64,000 bases of DNA from Microbulbifer guangxiensis (GCF_021729075.1 NZ_JAJSAQ010000001.1:691997-755996); one strand, 5' to 3'; numbered from the stretch's first letter, positions 16,081-24,856 are shown. Program-made: numbers and translations. Notes: generated by a model not told the origin, from the letters alone.

Positions 16081-17412
16081 ATGACGGATCCAACTACATC
16101 TATTCAAAAGATCCGGGAAACAGCGCTGAGCCTCTCCGGCGACCCATCCGATTATCGCGCCCTGCTGCAGCTCGCCAGCGACCGCGACATGGTGTTGCTC
16201 GGCGAGGCCACTCATGGCTCCCACGAGTTCTACGAAGCGCGTGCCGCCATCACCCGGGCGCTGATCGAGGAACAGGGCCTCGACGCCATCGTCATTGAGG
16301 GAGACTGGCCCGACGTCGCCCGCATCAACCGCTATGTACATGGCCGCGACGGCGACGATTCGCCCGGGCAGGCTCTGTCGGACTTCGAACGCTTTCCCCT
16401 GTGGATGTGGCGAAATACCGAGATGGAGTCCTTCGTGCAGTGGCTGCGGCTCTGGAACAGCCGCCAGGAACGCGGGCGACAGACAGGCATCTATGGCATG
16501 GACCTGTACAGCATGTACCGCTCCGCCGAGGCAGTGATCCAATACCTGGAAACGGTCGACCCGGGAGCCGCACGCCGCGCTCGGGAACGGTATGCCTGCA
16601 TGAACCACCACGGCGATCCCCAGCGCTATGGTTACCGCGCCGCCATGGGCATCAGCGAATCGTGCCAGAAAGCGGCGGTGGAACAGCTGCTGGAAATGAT
16701 GGAGCGCCGCAACCAGTGGCTGCAGCGCGACGGGCCGCGGGCGGAGGACGAGGAGTTCTACGCCGAGCGCAACGCGCGCGTTGTGCACCACGCCGAAGCT
16801 TACTACCGAGGGATGTTTTTCTCCGATGTAAACACCTGGAACCTGCGCGACCGCCATATGGTGAACACGGTGCTGGACCTGCGCCAGTACCTGTCGAAAC
16901 AACGGGGGCGGCCGGCAAGAATCGCGCTCTGGGCGCACAATTCCCACCTGGGCGATGCCCGCGCCACCGACGCCGCGCTGCAGGATGAAATCAACGTGGG
17001 GCAACTGCTGCGGGAAAAGCTTGAGGAGCAGGCCCTGCTGGTGGGTTTTACCACGTATACGGGCCATGTCACCGCAGCGCGGGAGTGGGATCAGCCTGCC
17101 GAGCACCGCTGGGTGCGCCCGGCAATGGAGGGCAGCGTGGAACTGCTGTTCCACGAAACCGGGCTGGGTGACTTTTTCCTCGACCTGGCATCCGTCGACA
17201 CCTGCGCCCTGCACCGGCCACTACTGGAGCGGGCCATCGGAGTCATCTACCGACCCGAAACCGAGGGCCAGAGCCACTATTTTCGCGCAACGGTGGCGGA
17301 GCAGTTCGACGCGTTGTTCCACCTGGACGAAACCCGGGCGCTGGAACCGCTGGATATCACCGGGCACTGGGAAGCGCGCGAACCACCGGAAACCTGGCCT
17401 TACGGCACCTGA
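16081..17412 (+). CDS. Erythromycin-esterase-family protein
   Basis: 443 residues from the ATG at 16081, which has GCAGGA 10 bases upstream; the frame stays open further upstream but would overlap the crotonase gene. Family hallmarks: VLLGEATHGSHEFYEARA at about residues 38-55 (Glu42 and His45 match the catalytic Glu/His pair of EreA/EreB), VIEGDWPD, GMDLYSMYRS, ERNARVVHHAEAYYRGM, SDVNTWNLRDRHMVNTV, and ALWAHNSHLGDAR with another conserved His. EreA/EreB open macrolide lactones by hydrolysis; many environmental homologues have unknown substrates, so a resistance role should not be assumed. No phosphoribosyltransferase domain, sometimes fused or adjacent, is present. Confidence 0.88.
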   Translation: MTDPTTSIQKIRETALSLSGDPSDYRALLQLASDRDMVLLGEATHGSHEFYEARAAITRALIEEQGLDAIVIEGDWPDVARINRYVHGRDGDDSPGQALSDFERFPLWMWRNTEMESFVQWLRLWNSRQERGRQTGIYGMDLYSMYRSAEAVIQYLETVDPGAARRARERYACMNHHGDPQRYGYRAAMGISESCQKAAVEQLLEMMERRNQWLQRDGPRAEDEEFYAERNARVVHHAEAYYRGMFFSDVNTWNLRDRHMVNTVLDLRQYLSKQRGRPARIALWAHNSHLGDARATDAALQDEINVGQLLREKLEEQALLVGFTTYTGHVTAAREWDQPAEHRWVRPAMEGSVELLFHETGLGDFFLDLASVDTCALHRPLLERAIGVIYRPETEGQSHYFRATVAEQFDALFHLDETRALEPLDITGHWEAREPPETWPYGT

Positions 17413-17713
17413 CATTCCTCACGCGACCGCGAAGTCGACTCGCCCATATGCTGGTCTCCTCGGGTAACCACGGCAGTGTGGCTAAACATACGCCGAAGCT
17501 TCATCCCCAGCGGCACTGAATTACCAACGTCCGGGATCAGGGCAACTCAGGCTTTTTTCTTGTACATTCTTGATTCCCGTTAAAAATTTCGTGGTCGTAA
17601 TCCCGGGGTTTACCGCATTTGCGCCACCATTGGCAGGGATGCGGAGATTTCGGGCCGGGGACGCGGGCAGCTGCGGGCAAAGAAGAAGCTCAACCGACAG
17701 GAAAGATCGCACC
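17413..17713. other. Intergenic region, no gene seen
   Basis: About 300 bases. A possible promoter for the downstream membrane gene is TTGTAC near 17558 with TAAAAAT about 15 bases later. Nothing else is supported. Confidence 0.3.
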
Positions 17714-18037
17714 ATGACTGAAGAGGCCCTGATCCAGTTTTACCTCGCGCACCAGTGGCTTGTACTGCCCCTGTTCCTGATCTTCGTGGTGGGCCTGGCG
17801 ATCTTCTGGTTTGGTGGGCTGGTGGCGGCGCTGGTGGCCCTGGGCAACAAGCAGTGGCTGTGGGGCATCCCGTCGATCTTCCTCGGTCCGCTGACCGGGC
17901 TGCCCTATGCACTCCTGTATGGCGAGGCCAAATACGCCAAAACGCTCATGTTGCGGGGGCTGGCGCTGATGCTGGCAGCATTGCTGTTGTTCTTGTTGCT
18001 GTGGTTCTTCACCCGCGGAGCCGGGCCCGCCGGATAA
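17714..18037 (+). CDS. Small multi-pass membrane protein, unknown function
   Basis: 107 residues from the ATG at 17714; the frame is open upstream but that part looks non-coding. Three hydrophobic helices are predicted at about 16-41, 50-68 and 78-100 (LVLPLFLIFVVGLAIFWFGGLVAALVALG, WGIPSIFLGPLTGLPYALLYG, LMLRGLALMLAALLLFLLLWFF). The loop between the second and third helix carries GEAKYAK. No family is recognised. It sits 25 bases upstream of the alpha/beta-hydrolase gene, so the two may be one transcription unit. Confidence 0.65.
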   Translation: MTEEALIQFYLAHQWLVLPLFLIFVVGLAIFWFGGLVAALVALGNKQWLWGIPSIFLGPLTGLPYALLYGEAKYAKTLMLRGLALMLAALLLFLLLWFFTRGAGPAG

Positions 18038-18062
18038 AGGGCGCCCCATCGGGCAGGAAGCT

Positions 18063-19229
18063 ATGACGGAAGCTGGTCGGGACAACCATCCCCAGCCACA
18101 CAATAAAAATGGTCGACGCCGGTGCCGCCCGCGGCCTCTGGTGATGGCTACCCTGTTGCTGCTCGTCATCACCGGCTCGATCTATGCAGCCTTCGAACTT
18201 TCACCGCGGCCGTCGGCCACCCTGATTCGGCTGGCGTTTGAGAAACAGGCCAACCAGCTCAATACCGCGCTGGCCCCCCTGAGACCAGCATACGTCCGGG
18301 TCAGGGAGGACATTCCCTACGCCCCCGACGACCCGGACGCCCAGCTCGACCTCTACTCGCCACAGCTGAATGGCAGGCCTATGCCCCTGGTGGTCTGGGT
18401 CCCCGGCGGCGCCTGGGTCGCTGGCAGCAAGGAAGGGATCGCCAACTATAGCGCCCTGCTGGCGGGGCACGGCTATGCAGTGGCCGCCCTCAACTACTCC
18501 CTGGCTCCCGCGGCTCACTATCCGAAGCCGGTTGAGCAGGTAAGCCGGGCACTGGCTTTTCTGGACCGGAATGCCGGTAAACTCAACCTCGACACCTCTC
18601 GCGTCTTCCTCGCAGGGGATTCCGCCGGTGCCCAGATTGCCGCGCAGGTCGGCAACCTGATCGCATCGTCAGACTATGCTGGGGAACTGGGTATAGAACC
18701 GCCCCTGCAGCGCCGCCAGCTGTCGGGGCTGCTTCTGTATGGAGGCGCCTACGACCTGGAACAACTGAACTTTGATGGCCCCCACGGTGAATTCCTGCGC
18801 AGTGTGCTGTGGGCCTACAGCGGCGACCGGGACTTTCTCGACAACCCGGAATTCGACACTGCCTCTGTGCGGCAGTATCTCACTGCGGACTTCCCGCCCA
18901 CCTTCATCAGTAGCGGCAACGGGGATCCACTGCTGGCGCAGTCTCAATCCATGGCCGCCACCCTGAAGGAGCTTGGCGTGCCGGTCACGCCCCTGTTCTT
19001 TCCCGCTGACTATTCCCCGGCCCTGCCCCACGAATACCAGTTCAACCTGGGCATTGCGGCAGGCAGGCTGGCGCTGCAGCAGTCGCTGCGCTTTCTCAGC
19101 CGGCAGCTGAGGGCGACCTGGGCCGCACCGGCGGGGCCATTCGCACCCGCCCCCCGGCCGCTGCGCCACCCCCGACAGTTGACCCGGGGCTCGGCCCAAT
19201 TGACCGGGAGTCCACTGTTGAGCGATTAG
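18063..19229 (+). CDS. Membrane-anchored alpha/beta hydrolase (carboxylesterase-like)
   Basis: 388 residues. A basic N-terminus (GRRRCRPRP) is followed by one membrane segment at about 27-44, so the catalytic domain is probably anchored and periplasmic. The hydrolase domain shows the oxyanion motif VWVPGGAWVAGSKE at about 111-124 (the HGG variant in this family is PGG here), the nucleophile elbow FLAGDSAGAQIAAQ with Ser187, then ISSGNGDPLLAQS (acid) and PHEYQF (His). This is the BD-FAE/HSL-like carboxylesterase layout. The C-terminal 40 residues are Pro/Arg-rich and probably disordered. The substrate is unknown. The next gene is an AbgT transporter after 130 bp. Confidence 0.8.
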   Translation: MTEAGRDNHPQPHNKNGRRRCRPRPLVMATLLLLVITGSIYAAFELSPRPSATLIRLAFEKQANQLNTALAPLRPAYVRVREDIPYAPDDPDAQLDLYSPQLNGRPMPLVVWVPGGAWVAGSKEGIANYSALLAGHGYAVAALNYSLAPAAHYPKPVEQVSRALAFLDRNAGKLNLDTSRVFLAGDSAGAQIAAQVGNLIASSDYAGELGIEPPLQRRQLSGLLLYGGAYDLEQLNFDGPHGEFLRSVLWAYSGDRDFLDNPEFDTASVRQYLTADFPPTFISSGNGDPLLAQSQSMAATLKELGVPVTPLFFPADYSPALPHEYQFNLGIAAGRLALQQSLRFLSRQLRATWAAPAGPFAPAPRPLRHPRQLTRGSAQLTGSPLLSD

Positions 19230-19359
19230 ATTGGCATTCAGTCCAACCCCGCTTTTGTGTATCATCTCGGGCTTTTAGCACAATTTTTAGCCAATCTGGC
19301 GTAATTGACGCAGTTAAAGCCCCGGTGAATACGGCGCCCACAGACAACAGGTATCCATC

Positions 19360-20961
19360 ATGAGCACCACCGCTTCCTCAGGCGAACAGCAAAACAGCCC
19401 TCCCGCGCAGAGGAAGGCGTTTACCCGCTTCCTGGATACCGTCGAGTGGCTCGGCAACCTGCTGCCACACCCGATCACTCTCTTTGCCATGTTTGCGGTG
19501 GCGGTCATCGTCATCAGCGGCATCGCTTCCTACTTTGGCCTGTCGGTCGCCGACCCACGTCCGGTAGGGGCCGCCGGCCGCGATCCGGATGGCATCATCG
19601 AGGTGTTCAACCTCTTCTCTGGCGAGGGGCTGCGCTATATCGTCACCAGCCTGGTGACCAACTTTACCGGCTTTGCGCCCCTGGGCACGGTGCTGGTGGC
19701 CCTGCTGGGGGTCGGTATCGCTGAGCACTCGGGTCTGCTGAGTGCTGCCGTCCGCGGCCTGGTCCTGCAGGCATCCCAGCGCACCGTGACAGTGATCGTG
19801 GTATTCGCCGGCATCCTCTCCAATACCGCCTCCGAGTTGGGCTACGTGGTCCTGATTCCCCTCGCGGCGATGATCTTTCACTCTCTCGGGCGTCATCCGC
19901 TGGCCGGCCTGGCGGCGGCCTTTGCCGGTGTCTCCGGTGGCTACAGCGCCAACCTGCTGATCGGCACCGTCGATCCGCTCCTGTCTGGCATTACCGAGTC
20001 CGCCGCCCATATGATCGACCCCACTTACACCGTGGGCCCCGAGGTGAACTGGTTCTTCATGATCGCCAGCACCTTCCTCATCACTGCCGTGGGCAGCTGG
20101 GTAACGCTGGCGATCGTCGAGCCCAAGCTGGGCAAGTACGACCCGAGGGAAGCATCGGTGGACCTCTCCCAGGACAAGTTGGGAGCGCTCACCGATGCCG
20201 AGAAGCGCGGCCTCAAGTTCGCCGGCCTCGCGGTACTGGCGGTTTCCGCCCTGTTTGCCCTTTCCGTCGTTCCCGAGTGGGGTGTGCTGCGTCATCCGGA
20301 AACGGGCGAGGTTTCCGGCTCCCCCTTCCTCAAGGGCATCGTGGCCCTGATCGTGGTGTTCTTTGCCGTGCCCGGTTTTGTCTACGGCCGCGTGACCGGC
20401 TCCATGAAGAATGACCGCGACGTGATCAATGCCATGTCAAAGAGCATGGGCACCATGGGCATGTACATCGTGCTGGTGTTCTTTGCGGCGCAGTTCGTGG
20501 CTTTCTTCAAGGTCACCAACCTGGGCACCATCTTCGCCGTAGTCGGCGCAGATACCCTGCAGAGCATCGGCCTGACCGGACCGCTGCTGTTCCTGTTCTT
20601 CATCATGATGTGCGGCTTCGTGAACCTGATGCTGGGCAGTGCCTCGGCACAGTGGGCAGTCACCGCACCGATCTTCGTGCCGATGCTGATGCTGCTCGGC
20701 TACGCGCCGGAGGTGATCCAGGCCGCCTACCGTATCGGCGACTCCGTGACCAACATCATCACGCCGATGATGAGCTACTTCGGCCTGATCGTGTCTTTCG
20801 CCACCCGCTACAAGAAAGACCTGGGTATCGGTACGCTGATCGCCACCATGATCCCCTTCTCGATTTTCTTCTTCATCGGCTGGACCACCCTGTTCTTCCT
20901 CTGGGTATTTGCGCTCGGCTTGCCGGTGGGACCGGGTGCCGCCACTTACTTCGGCAGCTAA
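19360..20961 (+). CDS. AbgT-family transporter
   Basis: 533 residues, multi-pass inner-membrane protein. Members import p-aminobenzoyl-glutamate (E. coli AbgT) or export sulfonamide-like antimetabolites (MtrF, YdaH). Family motifs: LDTVEWLGNLLPHPITLFAMFAV, NLFSGEGLRYIVTSLVTNFTGFAPLGTVLVALLGVGIAEHSGLLSA, NTASELGYVVLIPLAAMIFHSLGRHPLAGLAAAFAGVSGGYSANLLIGTVDPLLSGITE, GFVNLMLGSASAQWAVTAPIFVPMLMLLG and YRIGDSVTNIITPMMSYF. A second AbgT is encoded at 29883-31460. No abgA/abgB hydrolase genes are adjacent. Confidence 0.93.
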   Translation: MSTTASSGEQQNSPPAQRKAFTRFLDTVEWLGNLLPHPITLFAMFAVAVIVISGIASYFGLSVADPRPVGAAGRDPDGIIEVFNLFSGEGLRYIVTSLVTNFTGFAPLGTVLVALLGVGIAEHSGLLSAAVRGLVLQASQRTVTVIVVFAGILSNTASELGYVVLIPLAAMIFHSLGRHPLAGLAAAFAGVSGGYSANLLIGTVDPLLSGITESAAHMIDPTYTVGPEVNWFFMIASTFLITAVGSWVTLAIVEPKLGKYDPREASVDLSQDKLGALTDAEKRGLKFAGLAVLAVSALFALSVVPEWGVLRHPETGEVSGSPFLKGIVALIVVFFAVPGFVYGRVTGSMKNDRDVINAMSKSMGTMGMYIVLVFFAAQFVAFFKVTNLGTIFAVVGADTLQSIGLTGPLLFLFFIMMCGFVNLMLGSASAQWAVTAPIFVPMLMLLGYAPEVIQAAYRIGDSVTNIITPMMSYFGLIVSFATRYKKDLGIGTLIATMIPFSIFFFIGWTTLFFLWVFALGLPVGPGAATYFGS

Positions 20962-20976
20962 TAGCGTTAAACTCGA

Positions 20977-21003
20977 GGGCTGCGCCGCAGGTGCGGCCCT
21001 TTT
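20977..21003 (+). terminator. Terminator after AbgT gene
   Basis: GGGCTGCGC...GTGCGGCCC is an imperfect stem followed by TTTTC, ending 20 bases before the next ATG. Confidence 0.5.
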
Positions 21004-21022
21004 CACAGCGAGAGTTTCATTC

Positions 21023-21559
21023 ATGAGTTCACTGCAGGATCAACTGCTCAAGGCCGGCCTGGTGGATGCCAAAAAGGCCAAGCAGGTCAACAAGGAAAAG
21101 CGCAAGCAGAATAAAGTGGCCAAGAAGTCCGGCCAGCTGCAGGTCGATGAGGCCCGCGAAGCGGTAGAGCTGGCCCGTGCTGAGAAAGCCGCCCGCGACC
21201 GGGCACTCAATGCCGAGCGTGACGCTGCCGCGCGAGAGAAGGCGATCACGGCCCAGATCAAGCAACTGGTGGAAAGCAACAAGCAGTCCAAGGGCAACGG
21301 CGACATCGCCTACAACTTCACCTTCGAGCGCAAGATCAAAAAGATCTATGTCTCTGAGGCAGTGCGCGACCACCTGGCGGCCGGACGGCTGATGATTGTG
21401 GGTCTGGACGAGCAGTTCGAGCTGGTGCCGCGGGTAATCGCAGAGAAGATCAGTGAACGCAAACCAGACGCCGTGGTACAGCCTCCCGCAGACAGCGGCC
21501 AGCCGGACGAGGACGATCCCTACGCGGAGTACCAGATCCCCGACGACCTGATGTGGTAA
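21023..21559 (+). CDS. DUF2058 (YaiL-type) protein
   Basis: 178 residues. The N-terminal half is a highly charged coiled coil: MSSLQDQLLKAGLVDAKKAKQVNKEKRKQNKVAKK, then the long ELARAEKAARDRALNAERDAAAREKAITAQIKQLVE helix. The C-terminal half has the DUF2058 core YNFTFERKIKKIYVSEAVRDHLAAGRLMIVGLDEQFELVPRVIAEKI and an acidic tail ending in YQIPDDLMW. It matches E. coli YaiL in length and pattern. The ATG at 21023 is chosen over an upstream TTG that would overlap the AbgT gene. The function of the family is unknown; a nucleic-acid role is often guessed from the basic N-terminus. Confidence 0.88.
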   Translation: MSSLQDQLLKAGLVDAKKAKQVNKEKRKQNKVAKKSGQLQVDEAREAVELARAEKAARDRALNAERDAAAREKAITAQIKQLVESNKQSKGNGDIAYNFTFERKIKKIYVSEAVRDHLAAGRLMIVGLDEQFELVPRVIAEKISERKPDAVVQPPADSGQPDEDDPYAEYQIPDDLMW

Positions 21560-21566
21560 GTCACGC

Positions 21567-22139
21567 TTGAGCCACGATGAGGACATCCTGCGGGCAGTGG
21601 AGCAATGGCTCACCGATGTGGTGGTGGGCCTGAACCTGTGCCCCTTTGCCCGCAAGCCCATGCGCGCCGGACAGGTCCGTTACGCCATCAGCGGTGCCCG
21701 TTCCGACGAGGAGCTGATGGAAAACCTGCGGGTGGAAATGGAGCGACTGGACCGGGAACCTGCCGAAACGCTGGAGACTACCCTGGTGATCGTTCCCTGC
21801 CATCTCGAACGGTTTGAAGACTTCAACCAGTTCCTGGACCTGGCGGAGTGGCTGATCGAACGAGGGGGCTACAGCGGCATCTACCAGCTAGCGACCTTCC
21901 ACCCTGATTACCAGTTTGCCGGCACCGACGCCGGGGATGCGGAGAACCTCACCAACCGGGCCCCATACCCGATCCTCCACCTGATCCGTGAGGCCAGTAT
22001 CGAGCAGGTACTGGAGAGATACCCGGACCCGGAATCGATTCCCGAAAACAATATCCGCCGCGTCCGGGCTCTGACGGCTGAGCAATGCCTGCAATTGTTC
22101 CCCTACCTGTTCCGGGACGACAACTCCAGGGGGCACTAA
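21567..22139 (+). CDS. DUF1415 protein
   Basis: 190 residues. The start is TTG at 21567 (MSHDEDILRAVEQWL...), 7 bases after the previous stop, so the gene is likely cotranscribed with the DUF2058 gene. DUF1415 hallmarks: VEQWLTDVVVGLNLCPFARKPM with a conserved NLCPFA motif, VRYAISGARSDEELMENL, TTLVIVPCHLERFEDFNQFLDLAEWLI, YQLATFHPDYQFAGTDAGDAENLTNRAPYPILHLIREASIEQVL, and RVRALTAEQCLQLF. Function unknown. Its stop overlaps that of the convergent patatin gene by 4 bases. Confidence 0.9.
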   Translation: MSHDEDILRAVEQWLTDVVVGLNLCPFARKPMRAGQVRYAISGARSDEELMENLRVEMERLDREPAETLETTLVIVPCHLERFEDFNQFLDLAEWLIERGGYSGIYQLATFHPDYQFAGTDAGDAENLTNRAPYPILHLIREASIEQVLERYPDPESIPENNIRRVRALTAEQCLQLFPYLFRDDNSRGH

Positions 22140-23041
22140 CCCCTGTCGGCGGACAGGCAATCCGGATCGGCAGCCGTCTCCGCGCCATCGCTCCCTGCTG
22201 TGTCCAGGTGCGCGTTACCTGCCTGGCGGCCAATCTCATAGCCTCGCTGTAACAGATCCGGCTCCTGGGTAAAGCGCGCCACCGGGAAATCGGCCGGTGG
22301 GGAAATTACCCGCACCCGGCAATCCTCAGGAGGCTGCCGAATAAACTCCAGCGCGCGATTGTAGCGCTCGGCACGCCCCAGCACTGACTCGAACAGGCTC
22401 GCGTGATCCCGGAACAGCTGCTTCATGAACTGCGGAGCCGGGGTTTCCCTTTTGCGGTAGCCCAGCGGGCGGGAGAGGAGCACCGTGATGTCCCGGGCCC
22501 CCTGCTCGTAGGCGCGAATGACGGGAATGGAGTCCGCCAGCCCACCATCGGTCATGGGCTCGCCATTGACTCGCGGAAAACCGCGATAGGCGAACGGAAT
22601 GGCACAGGAAGCGGGAAACACCTCGTGCATATTTTCTGCCGTAACTTCCAGGTAGTGCGCCTGACCGGAGTCAATGCTGGTGGTGACCGCGTAAAGTGGC
22701 ACACCGTTGTCATAGTAACGCTGCAGGCTCAGCGGCACCTCATCAAAGGAGGCGTGCCACAGCCACCCCACGTCACAGAAGTGCCCCCCCTTCAGGAAAC
22801 GCCGCCAGTTGATGAAATCCTCCCGCCGGGCATGATCCATCAGGATACGGCGACTGCGCCCGTGATCTCCCGCCAGGTAACCGATCAGGTTGGTGGAGCC
22901 CGCGGATACACCGATGGCAAAGTCGTAGGGCAGGAAGTCCGCTTCGATAAAGGCATCGAGGACACCGGCGGCGAAGATGCCGCGCATCGCCCCGCCCTCT
23001 ACCACGAGCGCCGCCTGGGAAACTGCGCTATCTCGACTCAT
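22136..23041 (-). CDS. Patatin-like phospholipase family protein
   Basis: 301 residues. The catalytic Ser-Asp dyad of patatins is visible: oxyanion loop VVEGGAMRGIF at about 13-23, GVSAGSTN with Ser46, and DGGLADS with Asp165. The layout matches the YjjU-type subgroup (DFINWRRFLKGGHFCDVGWLWH, VPLYAVTTSIDSGQAHYLE, FPASCAIPFAYRGFPRVNGEPMTDGG). The expected activity is lipid acyl hydrolase, cytoplasmic; no signal peptide. The C-terminal tail is acidic and probably flexible. It is convergent with the DUF1415 gene and divergent from the MAPEG gene. Confidence 0.9.
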   Translation of the reverse strand: MSRDSAVSQAALVVEGGAMRGIFAAGVLDAFIEADFLPYDFAIGVSAGSTNLIGYLAGDHGRSRRILMDHARREDFINWRRFLKGGHFCDVGWLWHASFDEVPLSLQRYYDNGVPLYAVTTSIDSGQAHYLEVTAENMHEVFPASCAIPFAYRGFPRVNGEPMTDGGLADSIPVIRAYEQGARDITVLLSRPLGYRKRETPAPQFMKQLFRDHASLFESVLGRAERYNRALEFIRQPPEDCRVRVISPPADFPVARFTQEPDLLQRGYEIGRQAGNAHLDTAGSDGAETAADPDCLSADRG

Positions 23042-23234
23042 TGACTCTCCATTGCTGCATCGGCAGTTGTGGTTTCGCTACTGTGGGTAATTTTAACTTT
23101 GCCTTCCGCCGTCGACAGTCGCCTTCCCGCTCAAATCGAGTGACCAGAGCGCTGCCGTGCCCCATCGGGTGCGCTACTGGCTGACAGACGCCGCCCCGGG
23201 CGTTAGAGTATCGGCGCCGTAGACTTTACGGACG

Positions 23235-23250
23235 CGAAAGTTCACTTTCG
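23235..23250. repeat. Perfect inverted repeat upstream of MAPEG gene
   Basis: CGAAAGT-TC-ACTTTCG, 7-bp arms, 20 bases before the MAPEG ATG. It could be an operator or a small mRNA hairpin. A sigma-E reading on the minus strand has too short a spacer (14). Confidence 0.35.
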
Positions 23251-23269
23251 ATTTTCAACAGGGGCCACC

Positions 23270-23695
23270 ATGCCGAACCATTCCCCGATACTGCTGCCGG
23301 TTGTTGCCCTGGTCGCCTGGTCACTGCTGATGTGGATCTGGATGTACGCCACGCGCCTGCCGGCAATCCGCGCCGCCGGATTGGAACTGGACTCCACGGC
23401 CCCGCAGGGCACACAGATGCAGCAATTGCCGGCGCGGGTGCGCTGGAAGGCTGACAACTACAATCACCTGATGGAGCAGCCGACGCTCTTTTATGCCATC
23501 GCCCTGGTACTGGCGCTGGTGGGCCAAAGTGACGGGCTGAACCTGATTCTGACCTGGGTCTATGTGGTTACGCGAGTGATCCACAGCCTGTTTCAGGCGC
23601 TGGTCAACAGAATTGAAATTCGCTTTGTGATTTTCGTACTCTCCTCCATGGCACTCTTTGCACTGACGGTGCGTGCCATCATGGCCCTGACTTAA
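23270..23695 (+). CDS. MAPEG-family membrane protein
   Basis: 141 residues, four membrane helices (about 8-28, 68-88, 90-108 and 118-138). The family core is present: LPARVRWKADNYNHLMEQPTLFYAIALVLAL, with the Arg/Asn/Glu/Pro block (N-x-x-E-x-P) that binds glutathione in eukaryotic members, then WVYVVTRVIHSLFQALVNRIEIRFVIFVLS, with the conserved Y-x-x-x-R-x-x-H. Bacterial MAPEG proteins may be glutathione transferases; the role here is unknown. It starts 12 bases before the end of a common unit with the PH-like gene that follows. Confidence 0.88.
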   Translation: MPNHSPILLPVVALVAWSLLMWIWMYATRLPAIRAAGLELDSTAPQGTQMQQLPARVRWKADNYNHLMEQPTLFYAIALVLALVGQSDGLNLILTWVYVVTRVIHSLFQALVNRIEIRFVIFVLSSMALFALTVRAIMALT

Positions 23696-23707
23696 GCGGA
23701 AGCGTTC

Positions 23708-24202
23708 ATGCAGCAAGTAAAGTTCGGCGCGCCCTGGAGTCGCCAGCTCAGAATCCTGACCGTTGTGTTCACCCTGTTCCTGCTCGGCCTGCCGGCAATC
23801 CTGATCAACCGGGCTCCGGAAAATCCACCTGCGATTTACCTGGTCAGCATCTGGCTGCCACTCGCTATTCTGGCCCTGAGCGCCCTGTTTGCCATCCGCG
23901 GTTTCATCATTGAGCCGGATCGCCTGCTGGTGTTGCGACCGCTGTGGAAGACCAGCCTGTCACTGACCGGACTTGAGCAGGCGGAACACGATCCCCAGGC
24001 GATGGATGGTTCCATCCGCACCTTTGGCAATGGCGGCCTGTTTGGCTTTATTGGTCTTTTCCGCAATAAAAAACTGGGCCGCTACCGCGCCTTTGCCACC
24101 GACCAGAAAAATGCGGTAGTGCTGCGTTTCCCGACCCACACCCTGGTGATCACACCGGATCGGCCGGCACGGGCTGCGGAACTCCTGAACGGGCAAACGT
24201 GA
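23708..24202 (+). CDS. Membrane protein with bacterial PH-like domain
   Basis: 164 residues. Two N-terminal membrane helices (about 15-33 and 42-62) are followed by a cytoplasmic domain containing FIIEPDRLLVLRPLWKTSLSLTGLEQAEHD and RYRAFATDQKNAVVLRFPTHTLVITPDRPARAAELL, which is the pattern of bacterial PH (bPH) domains. The GNGGLFGFIGLFRNKKLGRYRAF segment is conserved in relatives. It lies 12 bases after the MAPEG stop and is probably cotranscribed. Function unknown. Confidence 0.7.
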   Translation: MQQVKFGAPWSRQLRILTVVFTLFLLGLPAILINRAPENPPAIYLVSIWLPLAILALSALFAIRGFIIEPDRLLVLRPLWKTSLSLTGLEQAEHDPQAMDGSIRTFGNGGLFGFIGLFRNKKLGRYRAFATDQKNAVVLRFPTHTLVITPDRPARAAELLNGQT

Positions 24203-24334
24203 TCGCCCTCGGGCACGAGGTGACCCCTCATATCCCATCGCTTCGCTGCTCATATCCAGGGGATCTGGGCTAGAGTTTCTTCAGGGACTCGATGGCCTGT
24301 GCCTCTCTCGAGCGCAATTTCCTGGAAAAATGCC

Positions 24335-24745
24335 ATGAAGCCATTGCTGCTGATTTCCATTGTTTGCCTCCAGCTGGCTTTTGCGACAGGTGCTATGGCA
24401 GAAGAGTCCCACGAAATCCGTTTTCCCGCGGGTAGTAGCAGCACTCAGGTCAGCGGCTCGATCAAAGGCTACGACACAGTCACCTACCAGTTGCGCGCGC
24501 AGGCGGGCCAGCAGATGAGCGTGGTGATGGATACCAGTCATAGCGCCAGCTATTTCAATGTTTTCCCTCCCGGTAAGGGCCCCGGTGACGCGGCAGTATT
24601 CATCGGGTCCATCAATGGCAACCGTTTCATGCAGGCCCTGCCTGAAGATGGTGTTTACACCATTCAGGTGTACATGATGCGCTCTGCCGCGAGGCGAGAG
24701 GAAACAGCGGAATATACCCTGGATATCGCAATCACGGACTCCTGA
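24335..24745 (+). CDS. pliG: PliG-type periplasmic inhibitor of g-type lysozyme (putative)
   Basis: 136 residues from the ATG at 24335, chosen because it begins the signal peptide MKPLLLISIVCLQLAFATGAMA; an upstream ATG at 24299 adds a non-signal leader. The mature part follows E. coli PliG: HEIRFPAGSSSTQVSGSIKGYDTVTYQLRAQAGQQMSVVM matches the 'VEFRKGHSSAQYSGEIKGYDYDTYTFYAKKGQKVHV' block, and GVYTIQVYMMRSAARREETAEYTLDIAI matches the C-terminal block with its Arg-Asn/Ala-x-Arg-Lys turn. PliG protects the cell wall from goose-type lysozymes of animals. The central part (YFNVFPPGKGPGDAAVFIGSINGNRFMQALPEDG) is more like a related C-terminal jelly-roll subgroup, so inhibitory activity is inferred. 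Confidence 0.75.
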   Translation: MKPLLLISIVCLQLAFATGAMAEESHEIRFPAGSSSTQVSGSIKGYDTVTYQLRAQAGQQMSVVMDTSHSASYFNVFPPGKGPGDAAVFIGSINGNRFMQALPEDGVYTIQVYMMRSAARREETAEYTLDIAITDS

Positions 24746-24856
24746 CCCCGTAGGGCCTGTGCTGCCCGGGTCTCCCCGCATGACCGTGCAATCCTCACCA
24801 GAGCTTCCATACTGAAAAGGCAACGGAAGATGCATGATTAGCCCAAAAGGATATCC

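Noticed and set aside
17570-17713. N-terminal extension of the 107-residue membrane protein
   Set aside because: The text (PVKNFVVVIPGFTAFAPPLAG...) is not membrane-protein-like and carries no ribosome-binding site; the ATG at 17714 is better.
23219-23243. Possible sigma-E promoter upstream of the patatin gene (minus strand, GAACTT ... TCTAC)
   Set aside because: Spacer is 14 bases rather than 16-17 and the -35 lies within a palindrome; treated as chance.
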